63,950 nt of DNA, from the NCBI GenBank assembly GCA_029266525.1, contig JAQSWQ010000024.1, positions 1 to 63,950 of the forward strand, written 5' to 3'. Shown one piece after another: positions 7,481 through 16,959 of this stretch. A program made the position numbers and the translations under genes. The DNA is from Microvirga sp. (lineage in GTDB: Bacteria > Pseudomonadota > Alphaproteobacteria > Rhizobiales > Beijerinckiaceae). The notes below the pieces were generated by a model that was given only the letters and a program-made list of their open reading frames with translations, had not been told where the DNA came from and made no database searches. Position 1 is the stretch's first letter, and every line of letters starts with the position of its first letter.

Positions 7481-7495
7481 TTAACCCCCCCTTAA
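7481..7495 (+). promoter_or_regulatory. Candidate CtrA binding box upstream of the PBP1A gene
   Basis: TTAA, seven C residues, TTAA: a full match to the TTAA-N7-TTAA consensus of CtrA, the alphaproteobacterial cell-cycle response regulator. It lies 77 nt upstream of the PBP1A start codon, with AT-rich CATATTTAG, possibly a -10, shortly after it. The match is direct; regulation is inferred. Confidence 0.55.
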
Positions 7496-7571
7496 ACGGC
7501 CATATTTAGCCTGCCCCTCGGGCCTTCGAAGGCCGGGTGAACCGGCGCTCAAAGGCCGGTGGGGATTTCGA

Positions 7572-9677
7572 ATGGCGGAGGGCCGCTCCCGGCGCGAACC
7601 GGTGTTCGACGCGCGCGCGGACGTATCCGCGCTGCACTTGCGCCTGTCGCGCGAGGATCGGGCCGGGGGAGACATGGCACAGCCGCGGCGCGGCGCAAAC
7701 GCCCGAAAGGCCAGGGGCAAGGCTCCGCGCGGGAAGCGGCGCTCGATCCTCGGCCGCCTCGTCTACGGCGTCATCGTCCTTGGCATCTGGGCGGTGATCG
7801 CGTTCTCGGGTCTCATCGCCTATCACGCGGCGCAGCTGCCGCCGATCGACCAGCTCGCGGTGCCGAAGCGCCCGCCCAATATCGCGATCCTCGCATCCGA
7901 CGGAACGCTTCTCGCCAACCGCGGCGAGACCGGCGGGCGCACGGTATCGCTGAAAGAGCTGCCGCCGCATCTGCCGAAAGCCTTCATCGCGATCGAGGAC
8001 CGGCGCTTCCACGAGCATTTCGGCGTCGACCCGGTCGGCGTCGCGCGCGCGGTCGTGCGCAACCTGACCTCGCGCGGCGTGGCGCAGGGCGGATCGACCC
8101 TGACCCAGCAGCTCGCCAAGAACCTGTTCCTGACGCAGGAGCGCACGGCCTCCCGCAAGATCCAGGAGGCGATCCTCGCCTTCTGGCTCGAGCGCAACTA
8201 CTCGAAGGATCAGCTTCTCGAGCTCTACCTGAACCGCGTCTATTTCGGCGCCGGCGCCTATGGCGTCGAGGCGGCGGCGCAGCGCTATTTCTCGAAGCCC
8301 GCGCGCGAGGTGTCCCTCGCCGAGGCGGCGGTGCTCGCCGGCCTCGTCCAGGCGCCCTCGCGCCTCGCCCCGAACCGCAATCCGGATGCCGCGCGGGCGC
8401 GGGCGGCATTGGTGCTCGCTGCGATGCGCGACACCGGCCTCGCCAAGGAGGCCGAGATCAGAACGGCCTTGGCCCACCCGGCGAAGGCGGTGCGGCCGCA
8501 AGGCGCCGGCACGGCGAACTACGCCGCCGACTGGGTCATGGACGTCCTCGACGATTTCGTCGGCACAGTCGACAGCGACATCGCGGTCGTGACCACGATC
8601 GATCCGGCGCTGCAGAGCGCGGCCGAGCGGGCGATCGTCGACGAGCTCACGGCCAAGGGCCAGCGCTTCAACGTCGGCCAGGGCGCGCTCGTCGCCATGC
8701 GCCCGGACGGCGCCGTCAAGGCGCTGGTCGGCGGTCGCAACTACGCCGAAAGCCAGTTCAACCGCGCGACGACCGCGAAGCGTCAGCCCGGCTCGGCCTT
8801 CAAGCCCTTCGTCTTTCTCGCAGCGATCGAGCGCGGGCTCACGCCCGACACGGTACGCGAGGACGCCCCGGTCTCGATCCGCGGCTGGGCGCCCGAGAAC
8901 TACACCCGCGACTATCGCGGGCCCGTCACCCTGCGCGACGCGCTTGCGCTATCGCTCAATACGGTTTCGGCCCGGCTTGCGATGGAGGTCGGCCCGAAGA
9001 CCGTGGCGCAGACCGCGCGGCGGCTCGGCATCGCCTCGCCGCTGCAGGCCAACGCCTCGATCGCGCTCGGCACCTCGGAGGTGACGCCGCTGGAGCTCGT
9101 CGGGGCCTATGCGGCCTTCGCCAATGCCGGTCGTGGCGTCATCCCCTATGTGATCTCGCAGGTGAAGACGGGCGCCGGGAAGGTGATCTACAGCCGCGCC
9201 GAGGGCGGGATCGGGCAGGTTGTCGAGCCGAATGCCGTCGCGGCGATGAACGCCATGATGCGCGAGACCTTGGTGTCCGGCACCGCGCGCGCCGGCGCGA
9301 TCCCCGGCTGGGAGACGGCGGGCAAGACCGGAACCAGCCAGGATTTCCGCGACGCCTGGTTCGTGGGCTACACGGCGACGCTCGTCGCGGGCGTGTGGTT
9401 CGGCAACGACGACGGCGAGCCGACGAAGCGCGCCTCGGGCGGCAATCTGCCGGTCGAAACCTGGGCCCGCTTCATGAAGATTGCGCTTGCGGCGCAGCGC
9501 CCGGTGCCGCTGCCGGGCGGCGCGGCCCGGCGGGAGCCGGCAGTCGCTGCTGCGCCGAGCCCCGATCCCGGGCTTCGGCTGTCGGAGCGCTCATCCGGAG
9601 GGCGGCCGGCGGAAAGCGGCTGGCTCGGGCCGACCGCCCAGGACCGCGGCCTTCTGAGCCGGCTTTTCGGCAACTAA
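7572..9677 (+). CDS. Penicillin-binding protein 1A (bifunctional transglycosylase/transpeptidase)
   Basis: A 701-residue class A PBP that polymerises and cross-links peptidoglycan in the periplasm. After a basic cytoplasmic tail comes one membrane anchor (about residues 59-84). The GT51 glycosyltransferase domain shows IEDRRFHEHFGVD with catalytic E142, then GGSTLTQQLAKN. The transpeptidase domain shows S408-A-F-K411 (active-site serine), S461-L-N463 and K585-T-G. The domain order and length fit PBP1A/PBP1C-type enzymes. ATG 7572 follows GTGGGGA. A CtrA-type box lies just upstream, suggesting cell-cycle control. Confidence 0.93.
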   Translation: MAEGRSRREPVFDARADVSALHLRLSREDRAGGDMAQPRRGANARKARGKAPRGKRRSILGRLVYGVIVLGIWAVIAFSGLIAYHAAQLPPIDQLAVPKRPPNIAILASDGTLLANRGETGGRTVSLKELPPHLPKAFIAIEDRRFHEHFGVDPVGVARAVVRNLTSRGVAQGGSTLTQQLAKNLFLTQERTASRKIQEAILAFWLERNYSKDQLLELYLNRVYFGAGAYGVEAAAQRYFSKPAREVSLAEAAVLAGLVQAPSRLAPNRNPDAARARAALVLAAMRDTGLAKEAEIRTALAHPAKAVRPQGAGTANYAADWVMDVLDDFVGTVDSDIAVVTTIDPALQSAAERAIVDELTAKGQRFNVGQGALVAMRPDGAVKALVGGRNYAESQFNRATTAKRQPGSAFKPFVFLAAIERGLTPDTVREDAPVSIRGWAPENYTRDYRGPVTLRDALALSLNTVSARLAMEVGPKTVAQTARRLGIASPLQANASIALGTSEVTPLELVGAYAAFANAGRGVIPYVISQVKTGAGKVIYSRAEGGIGQVVEPNAVAAMNAMMRETLVSGTARAGAIPGWETAGKTGTSQDFRDAWFVGYTATLVAGVWFGNDDGEPTKRASGGNLPVETWARFMKIALAAQRPVPLPGGAARREPAVAAAPSPDPGLRLSERSSGGRPAESGWLGPTAQDRGLLSRLFGN

Positions 9678-9701
9678 AGCGGGGAAACCGGTTCCCGCTT
9701 T
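9676..9701. terminator. Palindrome between convergent genes
   Basis: AAAGCGGGG, AAACCGGTT, CCCGCTTT forms an inverted repeat with an 8-bp outer stem ending in a run of T, located directly between the convergent PBP1A and MFS genes. It can serve as a bidirectional terminator. Similar AAAGCGGG...CCCGCTTTCGGGATGATG sequences are scattered in genomes of this order, so it may also be a dispersed repeat. Confidence 0.5.
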
Positions 9702-9714
9702 CGGGATGATGCTC

Positions 9715-10905
9715 TTAGATCCGACGCGCGGCGCGGGTCAGGACGAACAGCACGAAGGCGGACGTGCCGCTCGCCGCGACCGCCAGAGCGAGCGGCCAGG
9801 CCCTGGCTCCGAGCCCGTGGCCGAGCGCGATGCCGACGAGCGCGGCAAAGCCCATCTGCATGATGCCGAGAAGCGAAGAGGCCGCGCCCGCGCGCTCCGG
9901 GAACGGCGTCATGGCCGAGGCCTGCGACGGCGGCAGCGTGAGGCCGACGCCCGCCGTGTAAACGGTCATCGGCAGGATCACGGCAACGGGCCAGGACAGC
10001 CCTAGGAGGACGAGCCCGAGCATGGCGAGGCCGCCCGCCGCAAGGCAGATCACGCCGAGTGCGATCGCCCCGTCGAGCCCGCGCGTGCCGACGAGCCGCT
10101 GCGCGACGAGCGTCCCGCTGATGTAGCCGATGACGCAGAAGGCGAAGGACAGCGCGAAGGCGAGCTCCGAGAGGCCGTAGATGCCCTGCAGGACGAAGGA
10201 GGAGCCGGAGATGAAGGCGAAGAGCCCGCCATAGCTCAAGCCCGCAAGCGCCACATAGATCCGGTAGGTCGGGTGCCTCAAAAGCGCGCCGAAGCTCCTC
10301 AGCATCGCCCCGAAGGAGACCGGGCCGGGGCTGCGGGCCGGCATGGTCTCGGGCAAGGCGACGAGCGCCGCCGCGCCAATCCCGATTCCGCACAGCGCCG
10401 TCACCACGAAGGTCGCGCGCCAGCCGAACAGGCCTTGCAGGACGCCGCCGATGATCGGCGCGAAGGCCGGGACGAGCCCCATGATCGCACCCATGCGCGA
10501 CAGCTCGCGGCCGGCTCGCGGACCGTCGTAGAGGTCGCGCACCATGGCGCGGGCGAGCACGATCGGGCCGGCGGCGCCGAGCGCCTGGACGAAGCGGGCG
10601 CCGGTCAGGAGCTCGATCGAGGTCGCAGCGGCGCAGGCGGCGCTTGCGGCAAGGAAGATCGCGAGGCCGGCGAGGAGCACCGGGCGGCGCCCGACCTTGT
10701 CGGAGACCGGCCCGTAGACAAGCTGCCCGACGGCGAAGCCGAAAAGAAAAGCAGAGAGCGTGAGCTGCGTCTCGGCCGTGCTCGCCCCGAGCTCGCGGGC
10801 GATCGCCGGCAGCGACGGCAGGTACATGTCGGTCGACAAGGGGCCGAGGGCCGCAAGCAGCGCCAGCATCACGGTCATGCCGAGCGTGTCGGGGCGGAGG
10901 GGCAT
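9715..10905 (-). CDS. Bcr/CflA-family multidrug efflux MFS transporter
   Basis: A 396-residue, 12-helix major facilitator. The N-terminal STDMYLPSLPAI segment is the hallmark of the Bcr/CflA drug:proton antiporters, followed by the MFS loop motif GPVSDKVGRRPVLL and the antiporter-type helix 5 region (MGLVPAFAPIIGG). ATG 10905 fits the family start; a TTG 36 nt upstream is less likely. The exported drug is unknown. It stands alone, convergent with PBP1A. Confidence 0.9.
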   Translation of the reverse strand: MPLRPDTLGMTVMLALLAALGPLSTDMYLPSLPAIARELGASTAETQLTLSAFLFGFAVGQLVYGPVSDKVGRRPVLLAGLAIFLAASAACAAATSIELLTGARFVQALGAAGPIVLARAMVRDLYDGPRAGRELSRMGAIMGLVPAFAPIIGGVLQGLFGWRATFVVTALCGIGIGAAALVALPETMPARSPGPVSFGAMLRSFGALLRHPTYRIYVALAGLSYGGLFAFISGSSFVLQGIYGLSELAFALSFAFCVIGYISGTLVAQRLVGTRGLDGAIALGVICLAAGGLAMLGLVLLGLSWPVAVILPMTVYTAGVGLTLPPSQASAMTPFPERAGAASSLLGIMQMGFAALVGIALGHGLGARAWPLALAVAASGTSAFVLFVLTRAARRI

Positions 10906-10953
10906 CGTCGGTCCGGAGAAGCGCCGCCTGCCTAGGGGCAAACGGCGGCAATG

Positions 10954-11748
10954 TCATCCGAACCGGTGCAGCTCCGTACCGTGGCGCTTGAGCCAGCGCT
11001 CGGCCTCTTCGGTGTGCGGGCAGAGGTTGTGCACCATGCGCCAGAAGCGGTGGGAGTGGTTCATCTCCTTGAGATGCGCGACCTCGTGGGCGGCGAGGTA
11101 GTCGAGCACCGAGGGGGGCGCGAGGATGAGGCGCCAGGAGAAGCTGAGGCAGCCCTTGGCCGAGCAGGAGCCCCAGCGGCTCTTGGTGTCGCGCACGGTC
11201 AGGCGGCGAGCCGGCACGCCGAGGCCCGCCGTGTAGCGGAGCACCGCCTCCGCAAGGTCGCGCCTTGCCTCCCGCTCGAGGAACTCGCGCACCCGGCGCT
11301 CGACATGAGCCGGTTCGCCGGTGACGGCGATCACCGGCTCGCCCTGGGGATCGAGCGTCGCCGCCGTAAGGCCCCGGATGCTCGACCAGTGCACGATGCG
11401 GTGATTGACGCCGCGGAATGGGATCACCGCCCCATGGGCGAAGCGCACCCGGCGCGGGACCTTGGCGACGCGGGTCGCGATCCAGCCGCCATGCGCGTCG
11501 GCGAAGCGCCGGGCGGTGTCGAGATCGGTGCGCGGCGGCAGGGTCAGGACGACCTCGCCGGTCGCGCTCGAGACCCGCAGGGTGATCCGCCGAGCCGTGG
11601 CGCGCCGCTTCAGCGCCACGCGGAACCGCTTCCCGGCGTGGTTCACGTCGAGGTGGGGCGGATCGGGGGGGCGTCTGAAAAGGGCGAATCCCATCGCCCG
11701 CCCATCTTGCAGCCGAGCTGGAAACTTGTCAGCGGCGCGCAATGTCAT
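10954..11748 (-). CDS. YgjP-like zinc metallopeptidase (M48/WLM-type fold)
   Basis: A protein of up to 264 residues. The metal-binding site HEVAHLKEMNHSHRFW is visible near the C terminus (HExxH with a downstream histidine), preceded by the family segment DTKSRWGSCSAKGCLSFSWRL. This matches the YgjP/SprT-like domain family, whose substrates are not established. ATG 11748 gives the longest form; ATG 11694 (MGFALFRRPP) is an equally plausible start, and neither has a strong ribosome-binding site. Confidence 0.85.
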   Translation of the reverse strand: MTLRAADKFPARLQDGRAMGFALFRRPPDPPHLDVNHAGKRFRVALKRRATARRITLRVSSATGEVVLTLPPRTDLDTARRFADAHGGWIATRVAKVPRRVRFAHGAVIPFRGVNHRIVHWSSIRGLTAATLDPQGEPVIAVTGEPAHVERRVREFLEREARRDLAEAVLRYTAGLGVPARRLTVRDTKSRWGSCSAKGCLSFSWRLILAPPSVLDYLAAHEVAHLKEMNHSHRFWRMVHNLCPHTEEAERWLKRHGTELHRFG

Positions 11749-11812
11749 CTTGCGCGAATTTCGTTTTGTGCTTAGCCGCCCGCTGCTACCGAGGGGAGCC
11801 GGACAAGCGGCC

Positions 11813-13096
11813 CTATCCGACCACCTTGCGAAGCCGGGGCGCCGCCCGGGCCGGGGCGGCCTCCATCTGCTGGTTCAGGATGAAATCGGCGATCCGCGGC
11901 GCGGTCTCGGCCCGGAAGCGCGAGCCGTTGAAGACGCCATAGTGCCCGACCCCGAGCTGGAGATGGTACACCTTCTTCTCGACCGGCAGGTTGGGCGTGA
12001 CCTGGAGCGCCGCGAGCGTCTGGCCCACGCCCGAGATGTCGTCCTTCTCGCCCTCGATCGCCATGATGGCGCAGCGGCGGATGGCATTGAGATCGACCGG
12101 CTTGTCCCGATGCATCATCTTGTTGTCGGGAAGCTCATGGTTCACGAAAACCTTCTCGACCGTCTGAAGGTAATACTCGGCGGTCAGGTCCATCACCGCA
12201 AGGTATTCGTCATAGAATTCCCGGTGCTTCTCGGCCGAGTCTCCGTCGCCGCGGACGAGATGCTTGAACATGTCGTAATGGGCGTTGAGGTGCCGGTCCA
12301 TGTTCATGGCCATGAAGCCGGAAAGCTGGAGGAACCCCGGATAGACGTCGCGCCAGAAACCCGGATAGGACGGCGGGACCTTGACGATGCAGTTGCGGCC
12401 GAACCAGTCGACCCCGCGCTCCTGGGCGACCTGGTTCACGGCGGTCGGCGAGCGCCGGGTGTCGATCGGGCCGCCCATCAAGATCATCGAGCGGGGCGTG
12501 CAGGGGTCGTTCTCCGCCTCCATGCGCGCGATCGCGGCCAGGACCGGCACGGAAGGCTGGCACACCGCCATGACGTGCAGATCCGGCCCCAAGGCCCGGA
12601 ACATCGAGATCAGGTAGTCGATGTAGTCGTCGAGATCGAAGCTGCCGGCCGCCAGCGGCACCATGCGGGCGTCGGTCCAATCGGTGATCATCACCTGGTG
12701 GGTCGGCAGAAAGGTATCGACCGTGCCGCGCAGGAGCGTCGCAAAATGCCCTGACATCGGCGCGACCATCAGGATCTTCGGCTGCGGACGGTGCCGGAAG
12801 TTCATGGCGCGGTCGAAGGAAATCACCCGCCCGAACGGGCGCTCCCAGACGACGCGCTCCGTGACGGGCACGCGCTCGCCGTCGACCCAGGTCGAATGAA
12901 GGCCGAAGGCCGGCTTGCCGTAGCGCCGCGTGGTCCGCTCGAAGATCTCGCAGGCCGCCGAGACAGTCCGGCCATAAGCGGTGTGGGTCAGCGGGTTGAT
13001 CGGGTTGTTGAACATGAGGCGCGTCGCGTCCGAGGCGGCACGGGCCGGCGAAAGCATGAGATGCGCGGCTTCGTACCAGTAGTACGCGAGGTCCAT
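11813..13096 (-). CDS. phaZ: Intracellular polyhydroxyalkanoate (PHB) depolymerase
   Basis: A 427-residue enzyme that mobilises stored poly(3-hydroxybutyrate) granules. It belongs to the intracellular PhaZ family, which uses a cysteine nucleophile: the box VCQPS with C179 is seen in place of the usual serine lipase box. The N terminus (YYWYEAAHLMLSPARAA) and the tail (GVGHYGVFNGSRF, with the probable catalytic His) fit the family. ATG 13096 is preferred because GGGGG precedes it by 6 nt; an in-frame ATG lies 12 nt upstream. It implies that the host makes PHA storage polymer. Confidence 0.93.
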   Translation of the reverse strand: MDLAYYWYEAAHLMLSPARAASDATRLMFNNPINPLTHTAYGRTVSAACEIFERTTRRYGKPAFGLHSTWVDGERVPVTERVVWERPFGRVISFDRAMNFRHRPQPKILMVAPMSGHFATLLRGTVDTFLPTHQVMITDWTDARMVPLAAGSFDLDDYIDYLISMFRALGPDLHVMAVCQPSVPVLAAIARMEAENDPCTPRSMILMGGPIDTRRSPTAVNQVAQERGVDWFGRNCIVKVPPSYPGFWRDVYPGFLQLSGFMAMNMDRHLNAHYDMFKHLVRGDGDSAEKHREFYDEYLAVMDLTAEYYLQTVEKVFVNHELPDNKMMHRDKPVDLNAIRRCAIMAIEGEKDDISGVGQTLAALQVTPNLPVEKKVYHLQLGVGHYGVFNGSRFRAETAPRIADFILNQQMEAAPARAAPRLRKVVG

Positions 13097-13287
13097 GTAC
13101 ACCCCCATCCGTGGGGCCCTTGTCCTCGCTCGCGAGGCTGGGCTGTGCCACTAACCGAGCGCTGAAGATGAAAGTTCCGGCACCCGGATTCAACGCCGCA
13201 GGGCTTCAAGAAACCTTTAAGCCTGTGGAGTGTGCCTTTTCCGTCGCGCTTTTTGCCCGAATCTGCCCGTTTCCTGGGCAGTCGTGG

Positions 13288-14106
13288 CTATTCGCCGGTC
13301 TGCAGCAGGCTTCCCGCCTCGCGCGCCTTGCGCATCAGCCAGAGGAAGGTCGCGGCGGCGGCAACGAAATAGGCGAGGTTGAGGACCAAGGCCTGCGCCA
13401 TCAGCTCGGGTCGAAAGCTGTGCTCGATCAGAATCGCGCGCATGCCCTCGAAGACGTAGGTCGGCGGCAGCGCCCAGGCGACCGCCTGCAGCCAGCCGGG
13501 GAGGACGGCGACGGGGTAGTAGACGCAGGTCAGCGGCAGCATGATGAACATGATCGTCCAGGCGAGCGTCTCGGCGCCGAGCCCGTGCCGCAGGACCAAT
13601 CCGGACACGACGAGCCCGACCGACCAGCTCGTCAGGATCAGGTTGACGAAGAAGGCCGCGAGCGCCAGGCCGAGGCTCCAAAGGTTGAAGCCGAAGAAGG
13701 CGATCGCCAGCACCGTCACCGGCACGATGCCGATCGCGAGCCTCACGATGCTCATCACCATGAGCGCCGCGACGAATTCCGCGGGCTTCAGCGGGCTCAT
13801 GAGGAGGTTCCCGAGGTTGCGCGCCCACATCTCCTCGAGGAAAGAGACCGAGAACCCGAGCTGCCCGCGGAAGAGAATGTCCCAAAGGAGCACGGCGCCG
13901 ATGAAGGTGCCGGCGGCGAGCGCCGCCGAATTGGCCGTCTGCCCGACATAGAGCTGCAGGAATCCCCAGGTGATCATCTGGACCGCCGGCCAGTAGACGA
14001 GCTCGAGCAGCCGCGGCCACGACGAGCGCAGGAGATAAAGGTAGCGCGTGCAGAGGGCCGCCACCCGGTGCGGGGAGAAGCCGGGCCGGAAGACCGCCCG
14101 GCTCAC
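13288..14106 (-). CDS. ABC-2 type transporter permease
   Basis: A 272-residue membrane protein with six predicted helices and the ABC-2 family segment FLEEMWARNLGNLLMSPLKPAEF, found in exporters of drugs or polysaccharides. It overlaps the upstream ATPase gene by 4 nt, so the two form one transporter. The substrate cannot be inferred. Confidence 0.88.
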   Translation of the reverse strand: MSRAVFRPGFSPHRVAALCTRYLYLLRSSWPRLLELVYWPAVQMITWGFLQLYVGQTANSAALAAGTFIGAVLLWDILFRGQLGFSVSFLEEMWARNLGNLLMSPLKPAEFVAALMVMSIVRLAIGIVPVTVLAIAFFGFNLWSLGLALAAFFVNLILTSWSVGLVVSGLVLRHGLGAETLAWTIMFIMLPLTCVYYPVAVLPGWLQAVAWALPPTYVFEGMRAILIEHSFRPELMAQALVLNLAYFVAAAATFLWLMRKAREAGSLLQTGE

Positions 14107-14858
14107 GTCGCGAGCTCCGCGCCGCGCCCGCGCCCCCGCGCCACGTCAAGGAACACCTCCTCGAGGTTGTCGCGGCCGTAGCGGGCAAGCAGCGCCGCTG
14201 GCGCGCCCTCGTCGACGATGCGGCCGGCCTTGAGCATGATGACCCGGTCGCAGAGGCGCTCGACCTCGCCCATGTTGTGGGAGGCAAGCAGCAGAGAGGC
14301 GCCGCGCTCGGCGCGGTAGTGCTCGAGCCGGGTCCGGATCCAATCCGCGGTGTCCGGATCGAGCGAGGCGGTCGGCTCGTCGAGGAGCAGGAGGTCGGGC
14401 TCGTTGATCAAGGCCTTGGCGAGGGCGACGCGGGTCTTCTGCCCGGCCGAGAGCTGGCCGGCCGGCCGGTCGAGGAGCTCCGCAAGCGCGAGTTCGCCGG
14501 CGAGCTCCGCGATGCGGTCTCGAAGCCCGCGCACCCCATAGAGGCGCCCGAACACCGTCAGGTTCTGCCTGACGGTCAGCCGGTGCGGCATGTCCACATA
14601 GGGGCTTTCGAAGTTCATGCGGTGGAGGACGCGGTGTCGCTCCCGGGTCATATCGGCGCCGAACACCCGGACTTCGCCGGAGGTCGGCAGCACGAGGCCC
14701 ATGATCATCGCGATGCTGGTGGTTTTCCCCGCGCCGTTGCCGCCGAGAAGCCCGACCACGCTCCCCGGCTGCACCTCGAAAGAGATGCCGTCGACCGCGA
14801 CGCCGCTGCGGTAGGTCTTGCGCAGTTCGCGCAGCGAGATCGCGGGAACGGAAGGCAT
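14103..14858 (-). CDS. ABC transporter ATP-binding protein
   Basis: A 251-residue ATPase with all motifs: Walker A GGNGAGKTT, signature LSAGQKTRV, Walker B LLLLDEPTASLD and H-loop SHNMGEVE. It is of the DrrA/NodI/CcmA-like type that partners ABC-2 permeases, here the gene directly downstream. ATG 14858 was chosen over a TTG 9 nt upstream. The gene is divergent from the histidine kinase gene. Confidence 0.92.
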   Translation of the reverse strand: MPSVPAISLRELRKTYRSGVAVDGISFEVQPGSVVGLLGGNGAGKTTSIAMIMGLVLPTSGEVRVFGADMTRERHRVLHRMNFESPYVDMPHRLTVRQNLTVFGRLYGVRGLRDRIAELAGELALAELLDRPAGQLSAGQKTRVALAKALINEPDLLLLDEPTASLDPDTADWIRTRLEHYRAERGASLLLASHNMGEVERLCDRVIMLKAGRIVDEGAPAALLARYGRDNLEEVFLDVARGRGRGAELAT

Positions 14859-14960
14859 GGCATCCAAAGCGCGGGCGGGCGGTTAGATACGAGCGGCAGC
14901 CGGATGGAAGCCCAACGCGCAGCGTGGGATTTTCAGCTGTCTGTGGCCTATGTAGCGACA

Positions 14961-16346
14961 ATGGTCGAGCTTGCTCATCCTCATTTCCGGCATGACGGCC
15001 GCAGGCTGCGGCTGGATACGCTTCTACGCCTCCGCTGGCTCGCGGTGACGGGCCAGAGCGCCGCCGTCGCCGGGGTGCATTTCGGCCTCGGCTTCTCGCT
15101 CCCTTTCGGGAAATGCTTTGCCATCATCGCGGCCTCGGCGCTCGTCAACCTCGCGCTGCGCATCCGCTATCCGGCGAGCTACCGGCTCAGCGACAACGCG
15201 GCGACCCTGCTCCTCGGCTTCGACATCCTGCAGCTCGCCGCCCTCCTCTACCTCACCGGCGGCCTGCAGAATCCCTTCGCCATGCTCTTCCTCGCGCCGG
15301 TGCTCATCTCCGCGACGGCGCTGCCGCCGGAGCGCACGCTCGCGCTTGGCTGCCTCGCCGTGGGGAGCGCCTCGCTCCTGGCGCTTGCCCACAAGCCGCT
15401 GCCCTGGGCCGGGCAGGCGATCGAGCTGCCGTTCCTTTATGTCAGCGGGATCTGGGCGGCGATTCTGCTCGGCGTGGCCTTTACCGGGGTCTATGCCTGG
15501 CGGGTCGCCGAGGAGGCGCGCCAGCTCGCACAGGCGCTTGCGGCGACCGAGCTCGTCCTCGCGCGCGAGCAGCATCTCTCGCAGATCGACGGCCTCGCGG
15601 CCGCCGCCGCGCACGAGCTTGGAACTCCCCTCGCCACCATCGCGCTGGTCGCGAAGGAGCTCGATCATGCGCTGCCCAAGGAAGGGCCTCTCGCCGACGA
15701 TATTAGGCTCCTGCGCGAGCAGGTCGAGCGCTGCCGCTCGATCCTTGCGAAGCTCACCTCGCTTGACCAGGAGCAGCCTGGCTTCCTGGAAACCATGACC
15801 GTCGGCCATCTCCTGGAGGATTTGGTCGAGCCCCATCGCGCGCTCGGCACGGAGATCTCGGTCAAGGCCGGCGGCGACGGCCCGGAGCCCGTGTGCCGCC
15901 GCAGCCCCGGCCTCCTGCACGGGCTTGCCAACATCCTCGACAACGCCATCGATTTTGCCGGCCGGCGCGTGGAGGTCGAGGCAAGCTGGACGGCCGACCA
16001 GGTCCGTATCGAGATCCGCGACGACGGCCCGGGCTTCGCGCCCGAGGTGCTGCTGCGGGCGGGCGAGCCCTACGTGACCACCCGCGGCCGCGGACAACGC
16101 GATGCGGACGAGAGCGCCGGCGGCCTCGGCCTCGGCCTCTTCATCGCGAAGACCCTGATCGAGCGCTCGGGCGCGCAGCTCACCTTGACCAACGCCGCCC
16201 CCCCGTCGAGCGGGGCCGTCGTGCGCATCGTCTGGCCGCGCGCGAGCTTCGAGCGCGGCGCTCGGCAGGTCGGCCGGGAGCCTCGCGGCGAACTTCCGCC
16301 CCCTCGCTCTGACGCAGCCGAAAACGCTTCCTATATAGGGGCTTGA
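14961..16346 (+). CDS. regB: Redox-sensing histidine kinase RegB/ActS/PrrB
   Basis: A 461-residue membrane kinase that reports the redox state of the quinone pool. Six N-terminal helices include the quinone-contact motif GGLQNPF (100-106). The H-box AAAAHELGTP carries H218, and C258 in EQVERCRSIL corresponds to the redox-active cysteine of RegB. N, G1 and G2 boxes follow (NILDNAIDFA, DDGPGF, GLGLGLFIAKTL). ATG 14961 fits the family N terminus; an earlier in-frame ATG at 14904 is less likely. The partner regulator follows 31 nt downstream. Confidence 0.93.
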   Translation: MVELAHPHFRHDGRRLRLDTLLRLRWLAVTGQSAAVAGVHFGLGFSLPFGKCFAIIAASALVNLALRIRYPASYRLSDNAATLLLGFDILQLAALLYLTGGLQNPFAMLFLAPVLISATALPPERTLALGCLAVGSASLLALAHKPLPWAGQAIELPFLYVSGIWAAILLGVAFTGVYAWRVAEEARQLAQALAATELVLAREQHLSQIDGLAAAAAHELGTPLATIALVAKELDHALPKEGPLADDIRLLREQVERCRSILAKLTSLDQEQPGFLETMTVGHLLEDLVEPHRALGTEISVKAGGDGPEPVCRRSPGLLHGLANILDNAIDFAGRRVEVEASWTADQVRIEIRDDGPGFAPEVLLRAGEPYVTTRGRGQRDADESAGGLGLGLFIAKTLIERSGAQLTLTNAAPPSSGAVVRIVWPRASFERGARQVGREPRGELPPPRSDAAENASYIGA

Positions 16347-16377
16347 GCTGGGTAGGCCGACCGGAAAGGGGCGTCAG

Positions 16378-16956
16378 GTGACGCAAGCAGACTACAGGAT
16401 GGTCGAGGCGGAGGTCCCATTCGAGGCCCGCACCGACAAGAGCCTCTTGATCGTCGACGACGACAAGCCGTTCTCGACCCGGCTGGCCCGGGCGATGGAA
16501 GGGCGCGGCTATGCCGTGCGGGTGGCCGAGAACGTCTCGGAGGGCATTGCCGAGGTCGAGGCGAAAGCGCCGGCCTTCGCGGTCATCGACATGCGCCTCT
16601 CGGACGGCAACGGCCTCGACGTGATCGCACGCCTCAAGGAGCGGCGCCCGGACGCGCGCGGCGTGATCCTGACCGGCTACGGCAACATCGCGACGGCTGT
16701 GACCGCCGTGAAGCTCGGCGCCTTCGACTACCTCGCCAAGCCCGCCGATGCCGACGAGATCCATGCGGCGCTGATGGCGCAGCCCGGCGAGCGCGCCGAT
16801 CCGCCCGAGAACCCGATGTCGGCCGATCGCGTGCGCTGGGAGCACATCCAGCGCGTTTACGAGCTCTGCGGCCGCAACGTCTCGGAAACGGCGCGGCGCC
16901 TCAACATGCACCGCCGCACGCTGCAGCGGATCCTGGCGAAACGCGCGCCGCGCTGA
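16378..16956 (+). CDS. regA: Response regulator RegA/ActR/PrrA
   Basis: A 192-residue regulator. The receiver has the acidic pocket VDDD (26-29), phospho-acceptor D71 (VIDMRLSDGNGLD) and LTGYG...KPADADE. The Fis-type helix-turn-helix NVSETARRLNMHRRTLQRIL is almost invariant in RegA homologues, which control respiration, carbon and nitrogen fixation and photosynthesis genes in alphaproteobacteria. GTG 16378 is taken as start because AAAGGGG lies 7 nt upstream; ATG 16399 is the alternative. Confidence 0.94.
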   Translation: MTQADYRMVEAEVPFEARTDKSLLIVDDDKPFSTRLARAMEGRGYAVRVAENVSEGIAEVEAKAPAFAVIDMRLSDGNGLDVIARLKERRPDARGVILTGYGNIATAVTAVKLGAFDYLAKPADADEIHAALMAQPGERADPPENPMSADRVRWEHIQRVYELCGRNVSETARRLNMHRRTLQRILAKRAPR

Positions 16957-16959
16957 GGT

